DNA of 64,000 nucleotides from Bacillus sp. es.034 (GTDB lineage Bacteria > Bacillota > Bacilli > Bacillales > Bacillaceae_B): NCBI RefSeq assembly GCF_002563655.1, contig NZ_PDIY01000001.1, forward strand, positions 310,001 through 374,000, written 5' to 3'. Below the pieces are notes generated by a model that was not told where the DNA came from, ran no database searches, and worked only from the letters and a program-made list of their open reading frames with translations. A program made the translations under genes and the position numbers. Below are positions 32,829 to 41,508 of this stretch, in pieces. Numbering within the stretch: position 1 is the first letter of the stretch; every line of letters begins with the position of its first letter.

Positions 32829-34145
32829 TTACATTTTTATGGCTGATTTTAACCAAAGAGTCGTTTCCAGTTCCCTGCAGATGGTCACGTAGTGGAGCAT
32901 GGTAATCAAGACGGCTCCTGCATTCATACCCAGAATGACGCCTTCCATTCCAAAACGGGAACCAAGCAGGTATATGAGTGAAAACGAAAAGACACTGGAC
33001 CATATGGTATGAAGGAGGGCATCCTTCACCAGTCCCAGCCCGATCAAAAAGGCCTGGAGTGGAAATACCAAAAAATGAAACAGGAAGTACGGCCAGAGCA
33101 GCTTTAAATAATAGGCGGAGGAAACAGAATGAAAAAACGTCTCTGTTATGTAGTCCCCGAGAGTATAGTAAATAAACACGGCCGGTACACCGTAGCCCAA
33201 TGTAAGCCACATCACTTGCTTAAGATGGGTCAGGATCCCATCAAAATCCTTCGATGAAACTTTTTCCGAAACGGTCGGGATCAAAACGATCAGCATCGAA
33301 AATGCAATGAACGAAGGAAAGAACCCGATGGTGAGGGCAATTCCCGCCAGCATCCCGAAATGTTCATTCGCATCCACTGCCCCCATCCCCGAAAGGACAA
33401 GGGCCCATTTAATCAGAAAAGGCTGGATGGCATGGGTCAGTGCATGAAAGATGCGAAGGACCGTCGTCGGAATCGATACAGATAGCACTGACTTTCTCAT
33501 CTCACCTGTTGAAAGTGTAGAATGGCTGTTCTTTCTTTTACCCTTAATTTCAAGAACGTAAGCATGAATCAAATAGACAAAAACCACCACTTCACTGGCA
33601 ATTAATGTCCCAAGGGCAATGAAGATGGATGTATCGATGCCAAAGGATAAAAATTGATAGATTGACACTAATAAAAATAACTGGATTCCTTTACGAAGAA
33701 AATTCGCTGCCGCAATTTTCCCCATCCGCTGAATCCCCATGAAATATCCTCTTGTAATCGAAGTGAAGGCCACAATCGGGATCACAATCAGGACGAGCCA
33801 GCGAATCCCCGGGTGATACCCTTGAAATAGAGGAGTCCAAGCATACACCATCACCATGATCAATAACAGAATGCATGTCGTGACCACTGCAAACCTGAAA
33901 GCATAGTGTAGCATTCCCCTATGGTATCTTTCCTCCTTTTCTGCAAAGAATTTGGAAAGGCTGATAGGCAATTCCATGCTCGATAAAATGACGATCAGGA
34001 ACACCGACGGCAGAATCGACATGTATGTGCCAAGCCCTGCTTCCCCAAGCTCACGGGCCAGGATCATATTAATTACAAACTCCAGACATTCCCCTAAGAA
34101 TGCCGTCACCACCAACACCAATGTACCCCTTAAAAACAGACTCAT
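32829..34145 (-). CDS. SpoVB/MurJ-like polysaccharide or lipid flippase
   Basis: The 438-residue protein has about 12 TM helices and the MVF/MATE pattern of oligosaccharide flippases: FLGECLEFVINMILARELGEAGLGTYMS at the start, SITRGYFMGIQRM near 130-142 and the FIAFSMLIVLIPTVSE region near 280-295. It is shorter than SpoVB (about 518) and MurJ. Related Bacillus proteins flip cell-wall or coat precursors. The ATG at 34145 has only a distant AAAGGCAGGG site. Confidence 0.8.
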   Translation of the reverse strand: MSLFLRGTLVLVVTAFLGECLEFVINMILARELGEAGLGTYMSILPSVFLIVILSSMELPISLSKFFAEKEERYHRGMLHYAFRFAVVTTCILLLIMVMVYAWTPLFQGYHPGIRWLVLIVIPIVAFTSITRGYFMGIQRMGKIAAANFLRKGIQLFLLVSIYQFLSFGIDTSIFIALGTLIASEVVVFVYLIHAYVLEIKGKRKNSHSTLSTGEMRKSVLSVSIPTTVLRIFHALTHAIQPFLIKWALVLSGMGAVDANEHFGMLAGIALTIGFFPSFIAFSMLIVLIPTVSEKVSSKDFDGILTHLKQVMWLTLGYGVPAVFIYYTLGDYITETFFHSVSSAYYLKLLWPYFLFHFLVFPLQAFLIGLGLVKDALLHTIWSSVFSFSLIYLLGSRFGMEGVILGMNAGAVLITMLHYVTICRELETTLWLKSAIKM

Positions 34146-34258
34146 ACGCTTGTACCCTGCCTTTATGTAAGATGGTCTATTCTATGATGGTTGTCCGGGG
34201 AATATGAGGCGGGGTGTGGATGGGTCATAGTTCTCGTCTTTATTTTCATTCCTAATAA

Positions 34259-34288
34259 GAAAAAGCAGCCCCCAAAAGGACTGCTTTC
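34259..34288 (-). terminator. Terminator of the beta-glucoside operon
   Basis: On the minus strand AAAGCAGTCC pairs with GGGCTGCTTT (one G-T), then T residues. It is nearly the same as the terminator at 41471. Confidence 0.85.
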
Positions 34289-34291
34289 CAA

Positions 34292-35620
34292 CTAGCGGAT
34301 CATAAAAGTGGCAATCGAATGCAATGGAAGAGTCGTAGTGAAAATCCCCTCACCGCATGCAAGGGAAATCTCTTCCTCCCGGTCATTCGCATTCATCACA
34401 ATAACGACGATCTCCCCGTCTGGATTTTCAAAGGAAGTTGCCGAGACAGCCTCATTGGAAATTTGACATCCGATACGTCTTGCTCCCTCTTTGGTATATT
34501 TGCTGAAATGCCCGATGTAATAGTACGAGCTGTTGTACCGGACCTCGTCATTCACAGTGTCGACGATCACCGGTGCATCGCAGTAATTCCCGACATGATT
34601 CGGTCCGCCTTCTTCGTTCAATACCATATTCCAATCGATCCACGCTTCAAGATAATTGTTCAAATCACCGATGATATTACGGCCATAGCGTTCACCAGTA
34701 TCCCAGGCGCCGGGTCTGACCCCGCCTTCGATGCATCCTTCTGTAAAGATCAAATGCTTATCAGGGAAGTCATGATGCACTTTAGAGAGATTTTCAAACT
34801 CCTCTGAAACGTACCAGTGGACACCAGTTCCCCACACATACTTAGCCGCTTCGGAATCCGAAAGGACGGCCTTGGCACGTTCATGGATCACATCACGATT
34901 ATGATCCCAGATGATGACCTTCACATCCCCATGGCCATGTTTCTCGAGGGACGGACCTAGATGATTTTTTATGAAGTCCCGTTCTTCTTCTCCCGTGTAC
35001 AGGCATGAATCCCACACCTGCTTCGCTTCGGGTTCATTCTGGATCGTCAATCCCCAGATCCCGATCCCCTCTTCCTCCATCGCCTCTATGTACTTCGAGT
35101 AGTAGTCTGCCCATATGGATTGAAACTCGGGCAATAGTTTTCCTCCGTTGTTCATTTCACCGTTCGTTTTCATCCATGAAGGAGGACTCCACGGTGAAGC
35201 GACGATGGAAAGGTCCCCTCCAGCCACTTCCTTTGCTTCCTGGATAAGAGGTATCACAAGCTTCTTCTCCCGATCGATGGAGAAGCTCTCTAACGAAGTA
35301 TCTCCATCTTCCACATACGTATAGTTCCCTAATGAAAAGTCACAGCTGTTGATGTGGGTCCGGCCGAAGCGGTAACCAAGTCCTTCTGCCGGATCGAAAT
35401 AGCGGTGGATGATCTCTTTCCTTTTTTCCGGGCTGATGAGGGAAAGGCTGTGAGCCGCCGCTTCGGTGAATGCCCCGCCAAATCCCAGCATTTCCTGATA
35501 TTTGCGCTCCGGATCGAGTTGGATGTGAGTAGAAGCACGCCCTCCAGAAAAAGAAACCGGTTCTTTTTCAGAGAACCGATCTCCTGTTTCTTTGGCTGTC
35601 AAAATCACCTTCATATTCAT
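34292..35620 (-). CDS. GH30 family beta-glycosidase
   Basis: The 442-residue protein has no signal peptide and fits family GH30 (glucosylceramidase and beta-1,6-glucanase types). The acid/base Glu is in TIQNEPEA near 194-196, the nucleophile Glu in IFTEGCIEGG near 291-294. FGGAFTEAAA near 47-56 is another family mark. Working with a cytoplasmic GH1 and an ABC importer, it probably cleaves imported beta-linked oligosaccharides. The start overlaps the GH1 stop as ATGA; the second Met codon at 35614 is an alternative. A dispersed-repeat arm lies in frame at 34946-34958, encoding part of HLGPSLEKH. Confidence 0.9.
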   Translation of the reverse strand: MNMKVILTAKETGDRFSEKEPVSFSGGRASTHIQLDPERKYQEMLGFGGAFTEAAAHSLSLISPEKRKEIIHRYFDPAEGLGYRFGRTHINSCDFSLGNYTYVEDGDTSLESFSIDREKKLVIPLIQEAKEVAGGDLSIVASPWSPPSWMKTNGEMNNGGKLLPEFQSIWADYYSKYIEAMEEEGIGIWGLTIQNEPEAKQVWDSCLYTGEEERDFIKNHLGPSLEKHGHGDVKVIIWDHNRDVIHERAKAVLSDSEAAKYVWGTGVHWYVSEEFENLSKVHHDFPDKHLIFTEGCIEGGVRPGAWDTGERYGRNIIGDLNNYLEAWIDWNMVLNEEGGPNHVGNYCDAPVIVDTVNDEVRYNSSYYYIGHFSKYTKEGARRIGCQISNEAVSATSFENPDGEIVVIVMNANDREEEISLACGEGIFTTTLPLHSIATFMIR

Positions 35621-36984
35621 TGCGTTACTTCCTCAGCATTGGTATGAAGACCATGCTTCTGTTTATGATCCCGTATGACTTCAGCATAGCGGAACGCACT
35701 GTCTTTCCAGATCCGCTCCTGCGTATCGAAGTCGATATAGAGGATGCCGAAACGCTTATCATACCCGAAGCTCCACTCGAAGTTATCCATCAATGACCAT
35801 AGATAATATCCTTGAATGTTCATGCCTTCTTCATTGAGGTCGGAAACCGCTTGAAGATGCAGATTCAAGTAGTTGACGCGTTCGTGATCATGTACTCTTC
35901 CATTTTCAAGAACATCGTCATAGGCCGCTCCGTTTTCCGTGATATAGATTGGCAGATCCGTATAATCTTGTCTCAGGCGACGGATGAGGTCCTTGAATTC
36001 ATTCGGCGCGATGTCCCAGCCCATGCCTGTTTTTTCATAATCGGAATAAGCTCCCTTATGCATGAAATCATTGGCGGCACTGAACTCGACGATCCCGCGG
36101 CTGTAATAGTTGATCCCGAAGAAATCACATTCCGTTGAAATCAGTTCCATATCCCCTTCTTTTATAAAGTCATAAGAATGGACATATTTTGAGAATAAAT
36201 TCATCATATCTTTTGGATATTCACCCTTGAATACGGGATCAAGGAACCAGCGATTCGAATATCCGTCCGCGTTGTTCGCAGCAAGAAGATCATTCACTGA
36301 ATCCGTTTTTGGATACACCGGTGACAGGTTCAACGTGATGCCGATGTCGGTTTCAGATTTGAATTCTTTCTTCAGCAGTTCAACCGCTTTTCCGTGAGAG
36401 AGAAGCATATGGTGGGCCGCTTTCACTGCTTCATCCAGATTGGTATGACCCGGTGCATGGACCCCTTGATGGTAGCCAAGGAACCCTGCACACCAAGGTT
36501 CATTATGGGTGATCCATGAATCAACGACCCCATCAAGTTCCGTGAAGCAAGCTCTTGCGTAGTCCATGAACCATTCTACAGATTCACGGTTGACCCATCC
36601 TCCTTCTTCATGGGCCCACATCGGAAGATCCCAGTGATACAGTGTCACAGCAGGCTTGATTCCTTCTTCTTGAAGTCTTGCCGCCAATTTTTTATAAAAG
36701 TCCATCCCTTCCTGATTGTACTTCCCCTTCTCAGGAAAGATACGTGGCCAGGCAATGGAAAAACGATAGGTGTCTACACCAAGACGCTTGATATGCTGGA
36801 TGTCTTCTTCGAATCGGTGATAGTGATCACAAGCGACATTACCATTATGCTGCTTATATACTTTCCCTGGAATGTCACAGAACATATCCCAGATGGATGG
36901 AGTTCTGCCTCCTTCATTATGTGCACCTTCGATTTGATACGATGATGTGGCGGTTCCAAACGTAAATGTTTGATCAAATTTCAT
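35617..36984 (-). CDS. GH1 family beta-glucosidase
   Basis: The 455-residue length and the motifs identify a cytoplasmic family GH1 enzyme. The N-terminal FTFGTATSSYQIEGA is followed by the acid/base Glu162 in ITHNEPW and the nucleophile Glu near 351 in YITENGAA. Unphosphorylated substrates are expected, as the operon holds an ABC importer rather than a PTS. It is the fourth structural gene of the LacI-controlled operon. It lies 15 bases from the permease gene. Confidence 0.93.
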   Translation of the reverse strand: MKFDQTFTFGTATSSYQIEGAHNEGGRTPSIWDMFCDIPGKVYKQHNGNVACDHYHRFEEDIQHIKRLGVDTYRFSIAWPRIFPEKGKYNQEGMDFYKKLAARLQEEGIKPAVTLYHWDLPMWAHEEGGWVNRESVEWFMDYARACFTELDGVVDSWITHNEPWCAGFLGYHQGVHAPGHTNLDEAVKAAHHMLLSHGKAVELLKKEFKSETDIGITLNLSPVYPKTDSVNDLLAANNADGYSNRWFLDPVFKGEYPKDMMNLFSKYVHSYDFIKEGDMELISTECDFFGINYYSRGIVEFSAANDFMHKGAYSDYEKTGMGWDIAPNEFKDLIRRLRQDYTDLPIYITENGAAYDDVLENGRVHDHERVNYLNLHLQAVSDLNEEGMNIQGYYLWSLMDNFEWSFGYDKRFGILYIDFDTQERIWKDSAFRYAEVIRDHKQKHGLHTNAEEVTQ

Positions 36985-36999
36985 AGGTCATTCTCTCCT

Positions 37000-37917
37000 C
37001 TATTCTTTGATTGATCCTGCTGAAATGCTGTTGACGATATATTTAGACAGGAATAGGAAGGCAATCATGATTGGTACGACTGAAATCGCGATTCCTAAGT
37101 ACATTGAACCTAAATTTTGCGCTACTTGAGATCCCTTCAAGAATCCCATCAATACAGGTAGCGTATATTTCTCAGGTGAGAACAGGATGACGAGCGGCAT
37201 GATGTAGTTATTCCATGATCCGATGTACGTGAAGATCGACATTGTCGCAACTGCCGGCATCATGATCGGAATCGCCACCGTATGGAAAATCTTGAATTCA
37301 CTTGCCCCATCGATGCGGGCAGCTTCGATTAAACTTGGATGAAGCGTCGTCTGGATGTATTGTCTTAAGAAAAATACGACGAACGGACTTGCGATGGCCG
37401 GAACGATCAGTGGAATGAAGGAATCGAGGATCCCCAGATTCTTACTCAGTTCGTAGAAGCCGATCAGTCCCAATTGTCCTGGAACCATCATCATCACAAG
37501 CATGAAGACGAACAGGGAATTTTTCCCCTTGAATGTGTAAAAGGCAAATCCATAAGCAGTCAATGCTGAGAAATATCCTGATAACAAAGTCGTAAAGACT
37601 GAGATGATCAGACTATTCTTGAACCCAGACCAGATGTTTACGTACTCCATCATCGTCGTGTAGTTTTCAACTATAGAACTCCCCGGTATCAAGGTGAACC
37701 CTGAAAGAATCGCTTCATTTGATCTTGTCGCATTTACAAGCATCATAAGGAATGGAATGAAGCAGACAATCGTCATCAACACAAGTACGATGTAGATGAT
37801 GCTCTTCACAATGGTATTTCTGGTCTTCAGTTTGGACTCATGTGGCAGAAGTTCGGGCATCGGCTTCTCTACCTTGGGAGTCGGTACATCTTTTCCAACG
37901 GCTGTTTTTCCCAACAT
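37000..37917 (-). CDS. Sugar ABC transporter permease, MalG type
   Basis: The 305-residue protein has six TM helices and the permease EAA loop AARIDGASEFKIFHTVAIPIM near 210-230. Its N-terminus has an extra 35 residues of Pro-rich cytoplasmic sequence. It forms the membrane channel with the neighbouring MalF-type protein, with three bases between the genes. No ATPase gene lies in the operon, so a shared MsmX-like ATPase elsewhere is expected (inference from Bacillus practice). Confidence 0.9.
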   Translation of the reverse strand: MLGKTAVGKDVPTPKVEKPMPELLPHESKLKTRNTIVKSIIYIVLVLMTIVCFIPFLMMLVNATRSNEAILSGFTLIPGSSIVENYTTMMEYVNIWSGFKNSLIISVFTTLLSGYFSALTAYGFAFYTFKGKNSLFVFMLVMMMVPGQLGLIGFYELSKNLGILDSFIPLIVPAIASPFVVFFLRQYIQTTLHPSLIEAARIDGASEFKIFHTVAIPIMMPAVATMSIFTYIGSWNNYIMPLVILFSPEKYTLPVLMGFLKGSQVAQNLGSMYLGIAISVVPIMIAFLFLSKYIVNSISAGSIKE

Positions 37918-37920
37918 GCT

Positions 37921-38820
37921 TTACACCTTCCTTGCTTGTTTGCGTTCATTACCATACATCCCTTTGAAGACAATCGCCGAGAAGATCAAGGTAATGACGA
38001 ACAATCCATATGCGACAGCTGAAGCATATCCATAGTTATTGAACTTGAATGCCTGATTGTACAGATACAATACCATCGTATTCAGTGATCCATCAGGAGA
38101 ACCGATACCGTCTGTCAGAAGCATTGGCAGATCAAATAATTGAAGCCCTCCGATCAGGGATGTGATCATGATATAAAGTAAGATCGGTTTTAATAATGGA
38201 ATCGTGATTTTCGTGAACGTCTGCCATCTGTTTGCCCCGTCGATCAAGGCAGCCTCATAGTAGTCCTTCGAGATTCCCGAAACACCCGCCATGACGACGA
38301 TGAACGAGTGTCCGAACCACATCCACGTAAGGATCAGGGAAACGGAAAGTTGTGCAGTCGCAGGCTCGTTCAGCCAATTAATCGGTTCTGATATAAGACC
38401 TATATTTAATAGAATCATATTTAATGATCCGTGCTGCCAGTCCAGCAGGATACCAAACAGCAGAGCGACCGAACTGATGGTGATTAAATTAGGTAAATAA
38501 AAGATCGATCTGAAAAATGCCAAACCTTTCAACTTCATTCTCATATCAGAGAAGATTAATGCGAGTACAAGGGCAAGACCAATTTGCAGGACAAAGTTGA
38601 TTCCCCATATTTTCCACGTGTTAAAAAAGGCTTCTACAAAATAGCTGTCCGTGAGTAAACGGGTATAGTTGGCAAGACCGATGACTTCCGCTGTCCCGCT
38701 TCCTGAATAGTTCGTAAAGCTGTAATAGAATGTAAGAGCAACAGGATAAATACTGAATATTAAAAAGATGATCCAAAACGGGGCAATAAATAGATAACCA
38801 TATCGATCTACTTTCTTCAT
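37921..38820 (-). CDS. Sugar ABC transporter permease, MalF type
   Basis: The 299-residue protein has six TM helices and the EAA loop YEAALIDGANRWQTFTKITIP near 193-213. N-terminal KKVDRYGYLFIAPFWIIFLIF is typical for the MalF/UgpA type. It lies between the binding protein and the MalG-type permease in the operon. Confidence 0.92.
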   Translation of the reverse strand: MKKVDRYGYLFIAPFWIIFLIFSIYPVALTFYYSFTNYSGSGTAEVIGLANYTRLLTDSYFVEAFFNTWKIWGINFVLQIGLALVLALIFSDMRMKLKGLAFFRSIFYLPNLITISSVALLFGILLDWQHGSLNMILLNIGLISEPINWLNEPATAQLSVSLILTWMWFGHSFIVVMAGVSGISKDYYEAALIDGANRWQTFTKITIPLLKPILLYIMITSLIGGLQLFDLPMLLTDGIGSPDGSLNTMVLYLYNQAFKFNNYGYASAVAYGLFVITLIFSAIVFKGMYGNERKQARKV

Positions 38821-38853
38821 TCCCCAGCCCCCCTAGTTGTTTAATAGATGATC

Positions 38854-38883
38854 GGCAGACGACATGAAGCCACGCCGCCTGCC
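38854..38883 (-). other. Intercistronic hairpin after the binding-protein gene
   Basis: On the minus strand GGCAGGCG pairs with CGTCTGCC (one G-U). It lies between the binding-protein stop and the permease gene without a T-run. Such hairpins often protect the abundant binding-protein mRNA. Confidence 0.4.
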
Positions 38884-38900
38884 AATGAATTTTTACTCTT

Positions 38901-40214
38901 TTAGTTTTTTGGTACTTTTATATCTGGATACGCATTTTGAACCTTTTTATAGAATTCTTTAATCGCATCGTCTTTGGATTTCTTTCCGTCCACATATTGT
39001 TGAACGGCATTTCCATAGAACGTATCAAGCTGTTGATCGTATTTTGTTACGATACCAGGCTCGATCTCTTTCGCCTGCTCTAGGAAGAATTGATAGTTGT
39101 TCTGTCCGCCAAGGAATTCACTGCTGAAATCGTCCTTGATTGCATTTGTTACAGGATTGTAGGCAAGGACATCGCCCGTTTCTTTCGCCCAATCTGTCAG
39201 GAATTCGTCATCCTGAGTCATCATTTTCACAAAGTCATAGGCTAGTTCTTTGTTTTCTGATTTGTTGTAAACCCCTAACCATGTTCCACCCCAGAAGTAC
39301 GGGCTTGGTCCACTTGTAACGGCCCAGTCACCAGTTGTTTCCTTTACATTCGTTTTCAGAACACTGTGAAGTCCCCAAGTCGGAAGAACATAAGAGAATA
39401 CTTGCGTTTCTTTTTCTTTACCGTTTTCTTTCATTTTGATCGGCTTATCCATCGCTTCGAACCATGATGGAGACCATTCTGCAGCAAGAGCTGTATAATT
39501 GTTTTCACGAAGTTTCTTTGCAGATTCCATATATTCGATCTTTTCATCTGTCAGTTGAAGTTCATTCTTATCGTTTACCCAAGGCTGTGGATTATCTCCT
39601 TGAGAGAACCAGCGGATTGAACCTTCATCCGGGAACATGCTGAACCCTTTTTCTTTCATCTTTTCAGCCACTTTGAACACATTGTCCATCGAGTTCATCA
39701 TGTTACCTACTTCTGTTGGATCATCAGTACCAAGCACTTCTTTCGCAATGCTTCTTCTGTAGAAGATTCCACCAGGAGTCGTCTGCCATGATAAAGCCCT
39801 TACATTTCCGTCTTTATCTTTACCTAAGTCAAATACATAAGGTACATATTTATCTTTGATTTCATCAACGTTGTATGGTTTCTCTGATAAGTTTTCCCAG
39901 TAGCCAGCGTCCACCCATTGCTTAAGGAACGCGATTTCTCCTGTGAAGACATCAGGTGCCCCAACTCCGCTTTCTAGAACAGGCTTTAATTTCGTCGGAT
40001 AATCGGCAATCGGAACGATCGTCAATTCTACTTTTACACCATTTTTCTCTTCAAACTTTGTGATCGGTTTCTTCAATTCATCCGTGAAGGACCATACCTT
40101 TAAATCTACGTCTTTATCTTTTGAGCTACCCGACGACTTGGAATCTCCCGAACAGGCCGAAAGCACCCCTGCAACCAGTACAACCGTCATGAATACTGCC
40201 AAAATCTTCTTCAT
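38901..40214 (-). CDS. Extracellular sugar-binding lipoprotein of the ABC importer
   Basis: A lipoprotein signal with lipobox LSAC (Cys21) begins this 437-residue family 1 solute-binding protein. The mature part shows the usual order: KVWSFTDELKKPITKFEEKNG, VKVELTIVPIADYPTKLKPVLESG and GAPDVFTGE. The C-terminal lobe has WGGTWLGVYNKSENKELAYDF. Beta-glucosides or beta-glucan oligomers are the probable ligand, from the GH1 and GH30 genes downstream. AAGGGGG precedes the ATG. Two LacI-type operators lie 35-86 bases upstream. Confidence 0.93.
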   Translation of the reverse strand: MKKILAVFMTVVLVAGVLSACSGDSKSSGSSKDKDVDLKVWSFTDELKKPITKFEEKNGVKVELTIVPIADYPTKLKPVLESGVGAPDVFTGEIAFLKQWVDAGYWENLSEKPYNVDEIKDKYVPYVFDLGKDKDGNVRALSWQTTPGGIFYRRSIAKEVLGTDDPTEVGNMMNSMDNVFKVAEKMKEKGFSMFPDEGSIRWFSQGDNPQPWVNDKNELQLTDEKIEYMESAKKLRENNYTALAAEWSPSWFEAMDKPIKMKENGKEKETQVFSYVLPTWGLHSVLKTNVKETTGDWAVTSGPSPYFWGGTWLGVYNKSENKELAYDFVKMMTQDDEFLTDWAKETGDVLAYNPVTNAIKDDFSSEFLGGQNNYQFFLEQAKEIEPGIVTKYDQQLDTFYGNAVQQYVDGKKSKDDAIKEFYKKVQNAYPDIKVPKN

Positions 40215-40248
40215 TTTAATCCCCCTTTTTCATTTATTACTATAGAAA

Positions 40249-40262
40249 CGAAAGCGGTTTCG
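40249..40262. promoter_or_regulatory. LacI-type operator 1
   Basis: CGAAAGCGGTTTCG, a near-perfect palindrome sharing the CGAAAnCGnTTTCG core with the sites at 40281 and 41363, in the promoter region of the binding-protein gene. Confidence 0.7.
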
Positions 40263-40280
40263 GTTTTCTTCAATTAAAAA

Positions 40281-40300
40281 TTTCGAAACCGGTTTCGAAA
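40281..40300. promoter_or_regulatory. LacI-type operator 2 (perfect 20-bp palindrome)
   Basis: TTTCGAAACCGGTTTCGAAA is a perfect 20-bp palindrome between the LacI gene and the operon it precedes. The same core recurs at 40249 and 41363. Confidence 0.78.
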
Positions 40301-40319
40301 TTCCTGAAAAAATATAAGA

Positions 40320-41345
40320 TTATTTCTTTTTTTCTTTTTTTACCATTGTACAAGATTCCCTGATAATGAGTTCCACCGGGATGACTTCTGTAGTTAACAA
40401 CTTCTTCTTCTGGATGATCTGTTTCATCAGGAGTTGCCCCGCACAAGCACCGATCCGGTCCGTATCCTGTCTGACCGTGGTCAGCTTCGGTGTGAGATAG
40501 GAAGCCATTTCGATATCATCATACCCGATGATGGAGAGATCCTCTGGAATCCTTAATCCCTTCTCTTTGATGGCTTCCATGGCACCGATGGCCATGTGAT
40601 CACCTGCAACGAAGACTGCTGTTGGGACTGTTTCCATTGCGAGAAGCTTTTCCATTGCGGCTTTTCCTTCTTCAATCGAGAACATACCGCCATTGACAAG
40701 GTAGCCTTCTTGAATGGCCAGTTCCTGTTCTTCCATGCCCTTCGTGAAGCCTTTGATCCGCTGTGCTCCCGCATCAATCGACGGATCTCCTGAAATATGA
40801 GCGATTCTGGTATGGCCCAGCGAATGCAGATATTTGACGGCCAATCTGCCACCCTCAATATTATCGGAATAAACAACAGAGCAGTTCTGATTGCTCATGT
40901 CGATTACGACAATCGGCAGGTGACTATTGATCATATCCTGCACCTGCGGGTCGTGTGGATCTGAGCAGATCACGACGATTCCATCCACTGCACGATATAA
41001 GAAATGCTCCAGGTAACTGGTATCCCTATTTCGCAGATTCCTTGATGCGAAAATCAAATCATACCCTTCCCGTTCCACATACTTGCGGAAACTTTCAATA
41101 AGGGCGCTGAAGAAAGGATGTTTCAATCCGACCTCGTTGTCCTCTGCAAACATGACACCGATCGTCCAGGATTTCTTCGTTGAAAGGGACTGGGCATGGG
41201 CATTGGGTAAATAACCCATTTCAGCCGCTGCATCGAGGATTTTTTGCTTCGTCTTTTGACTCACATCAGTATAATTGTTAAGAGCCTTTGAAACGGTCGT
41301 ACTGGAGAACCCAGTGCGTTTTGCTAAGTCATAGATTGTAACCAT
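40320..41345 (-). CDS. LacI family transcriptional regulator of the beta-glucoside operon
   Basis: The 341-residue protein has an N-terminal LacI HTH (TIYDLAKRTGFSSTTVSKALN, then the hinge helix PNAHAQSLSTKKS) and a periplasmic-binding-like ligand domain (from about residue 58). GAGGAGA precedes ATG 41345; the in-frame extension to 41414 is not used. Operators upstream of its own gene and of the operon suggest autoregulation and repression, relieved by a beta-glucoside. The tail is Lys-rich. Confidence 0.92.
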   Translation of the reverse strand: MVTIYDLAKRTGFSSTTVSKALNNYTDVSQKTKQKILDAAAEMGYLPNAHAQSLSTKKSWTIGVMFAEDNEVGLKHPFFSALIESFRKYVEREGYDLIFASRNLRNRDTSYLEHFLYRAVDGIVVICSDPHDPQVQDMINSHLPIVVIDMSNQNCSVVYSDNIEGGRLAVKYLHSLGHTRIAHISGDPSIDAGAQRIKGFTKGMEEQELAIQEGYLVNGGMFSIEEGKAAMEKLLAMETVPTAVFVAGDHMAIGAMEAIKEKGLRIPEDLSIIGYDDIEMASYLTPKLTTVRQDTDRIGACAGQLLMKQIIQKKKLLTTEVIPVELIIRESCTMVKKEKKK

Positions 41346-41362
41346 TACTGTCTCCTCTTCAT

Positions 41363-41376
41363 CGAAAGCGCTTTCG
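41363..41376. promoter_or_regulatory. LacI-type operator 3, autoregulatory
   Basis: CGAAAGCGCTTTCG is a perfect palindrome 18 bases upstream of the LacI start codon and shares its core with the two operators before the binding-protein gene. Confidence 0.75.
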
Positions 41377-41470
41377 TTAATTGTTATTATAGTCCAGACT
41401 TTTGATGGAATCAATACTATTTTTAGAAAACTTTAATAATTTCTTGGCTTTTTTTATTAATGACATACAA

Positions 41471-41501
41471 AGAAAGCAGCCCCCCTAACGGACTGCTTTC
41501 T
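41471..41501 (-). terminator. Terminator of the RND pump gene
   Basis: On the minus strand AAAGCAGTCC pairs with GGGCTGCTTT, followed by CTTTG. The stem is nearly the same as that at 34259. Confidence 0.8.
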
Positions 41502-41508
41502 TCTCAAA

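Noticed and set aside
32782..33210. Minus-strand frame overlapping the end of the SpoVB-like gene
   Set aside because: It is a shifted frame of the flippase gene and has no own start signal.
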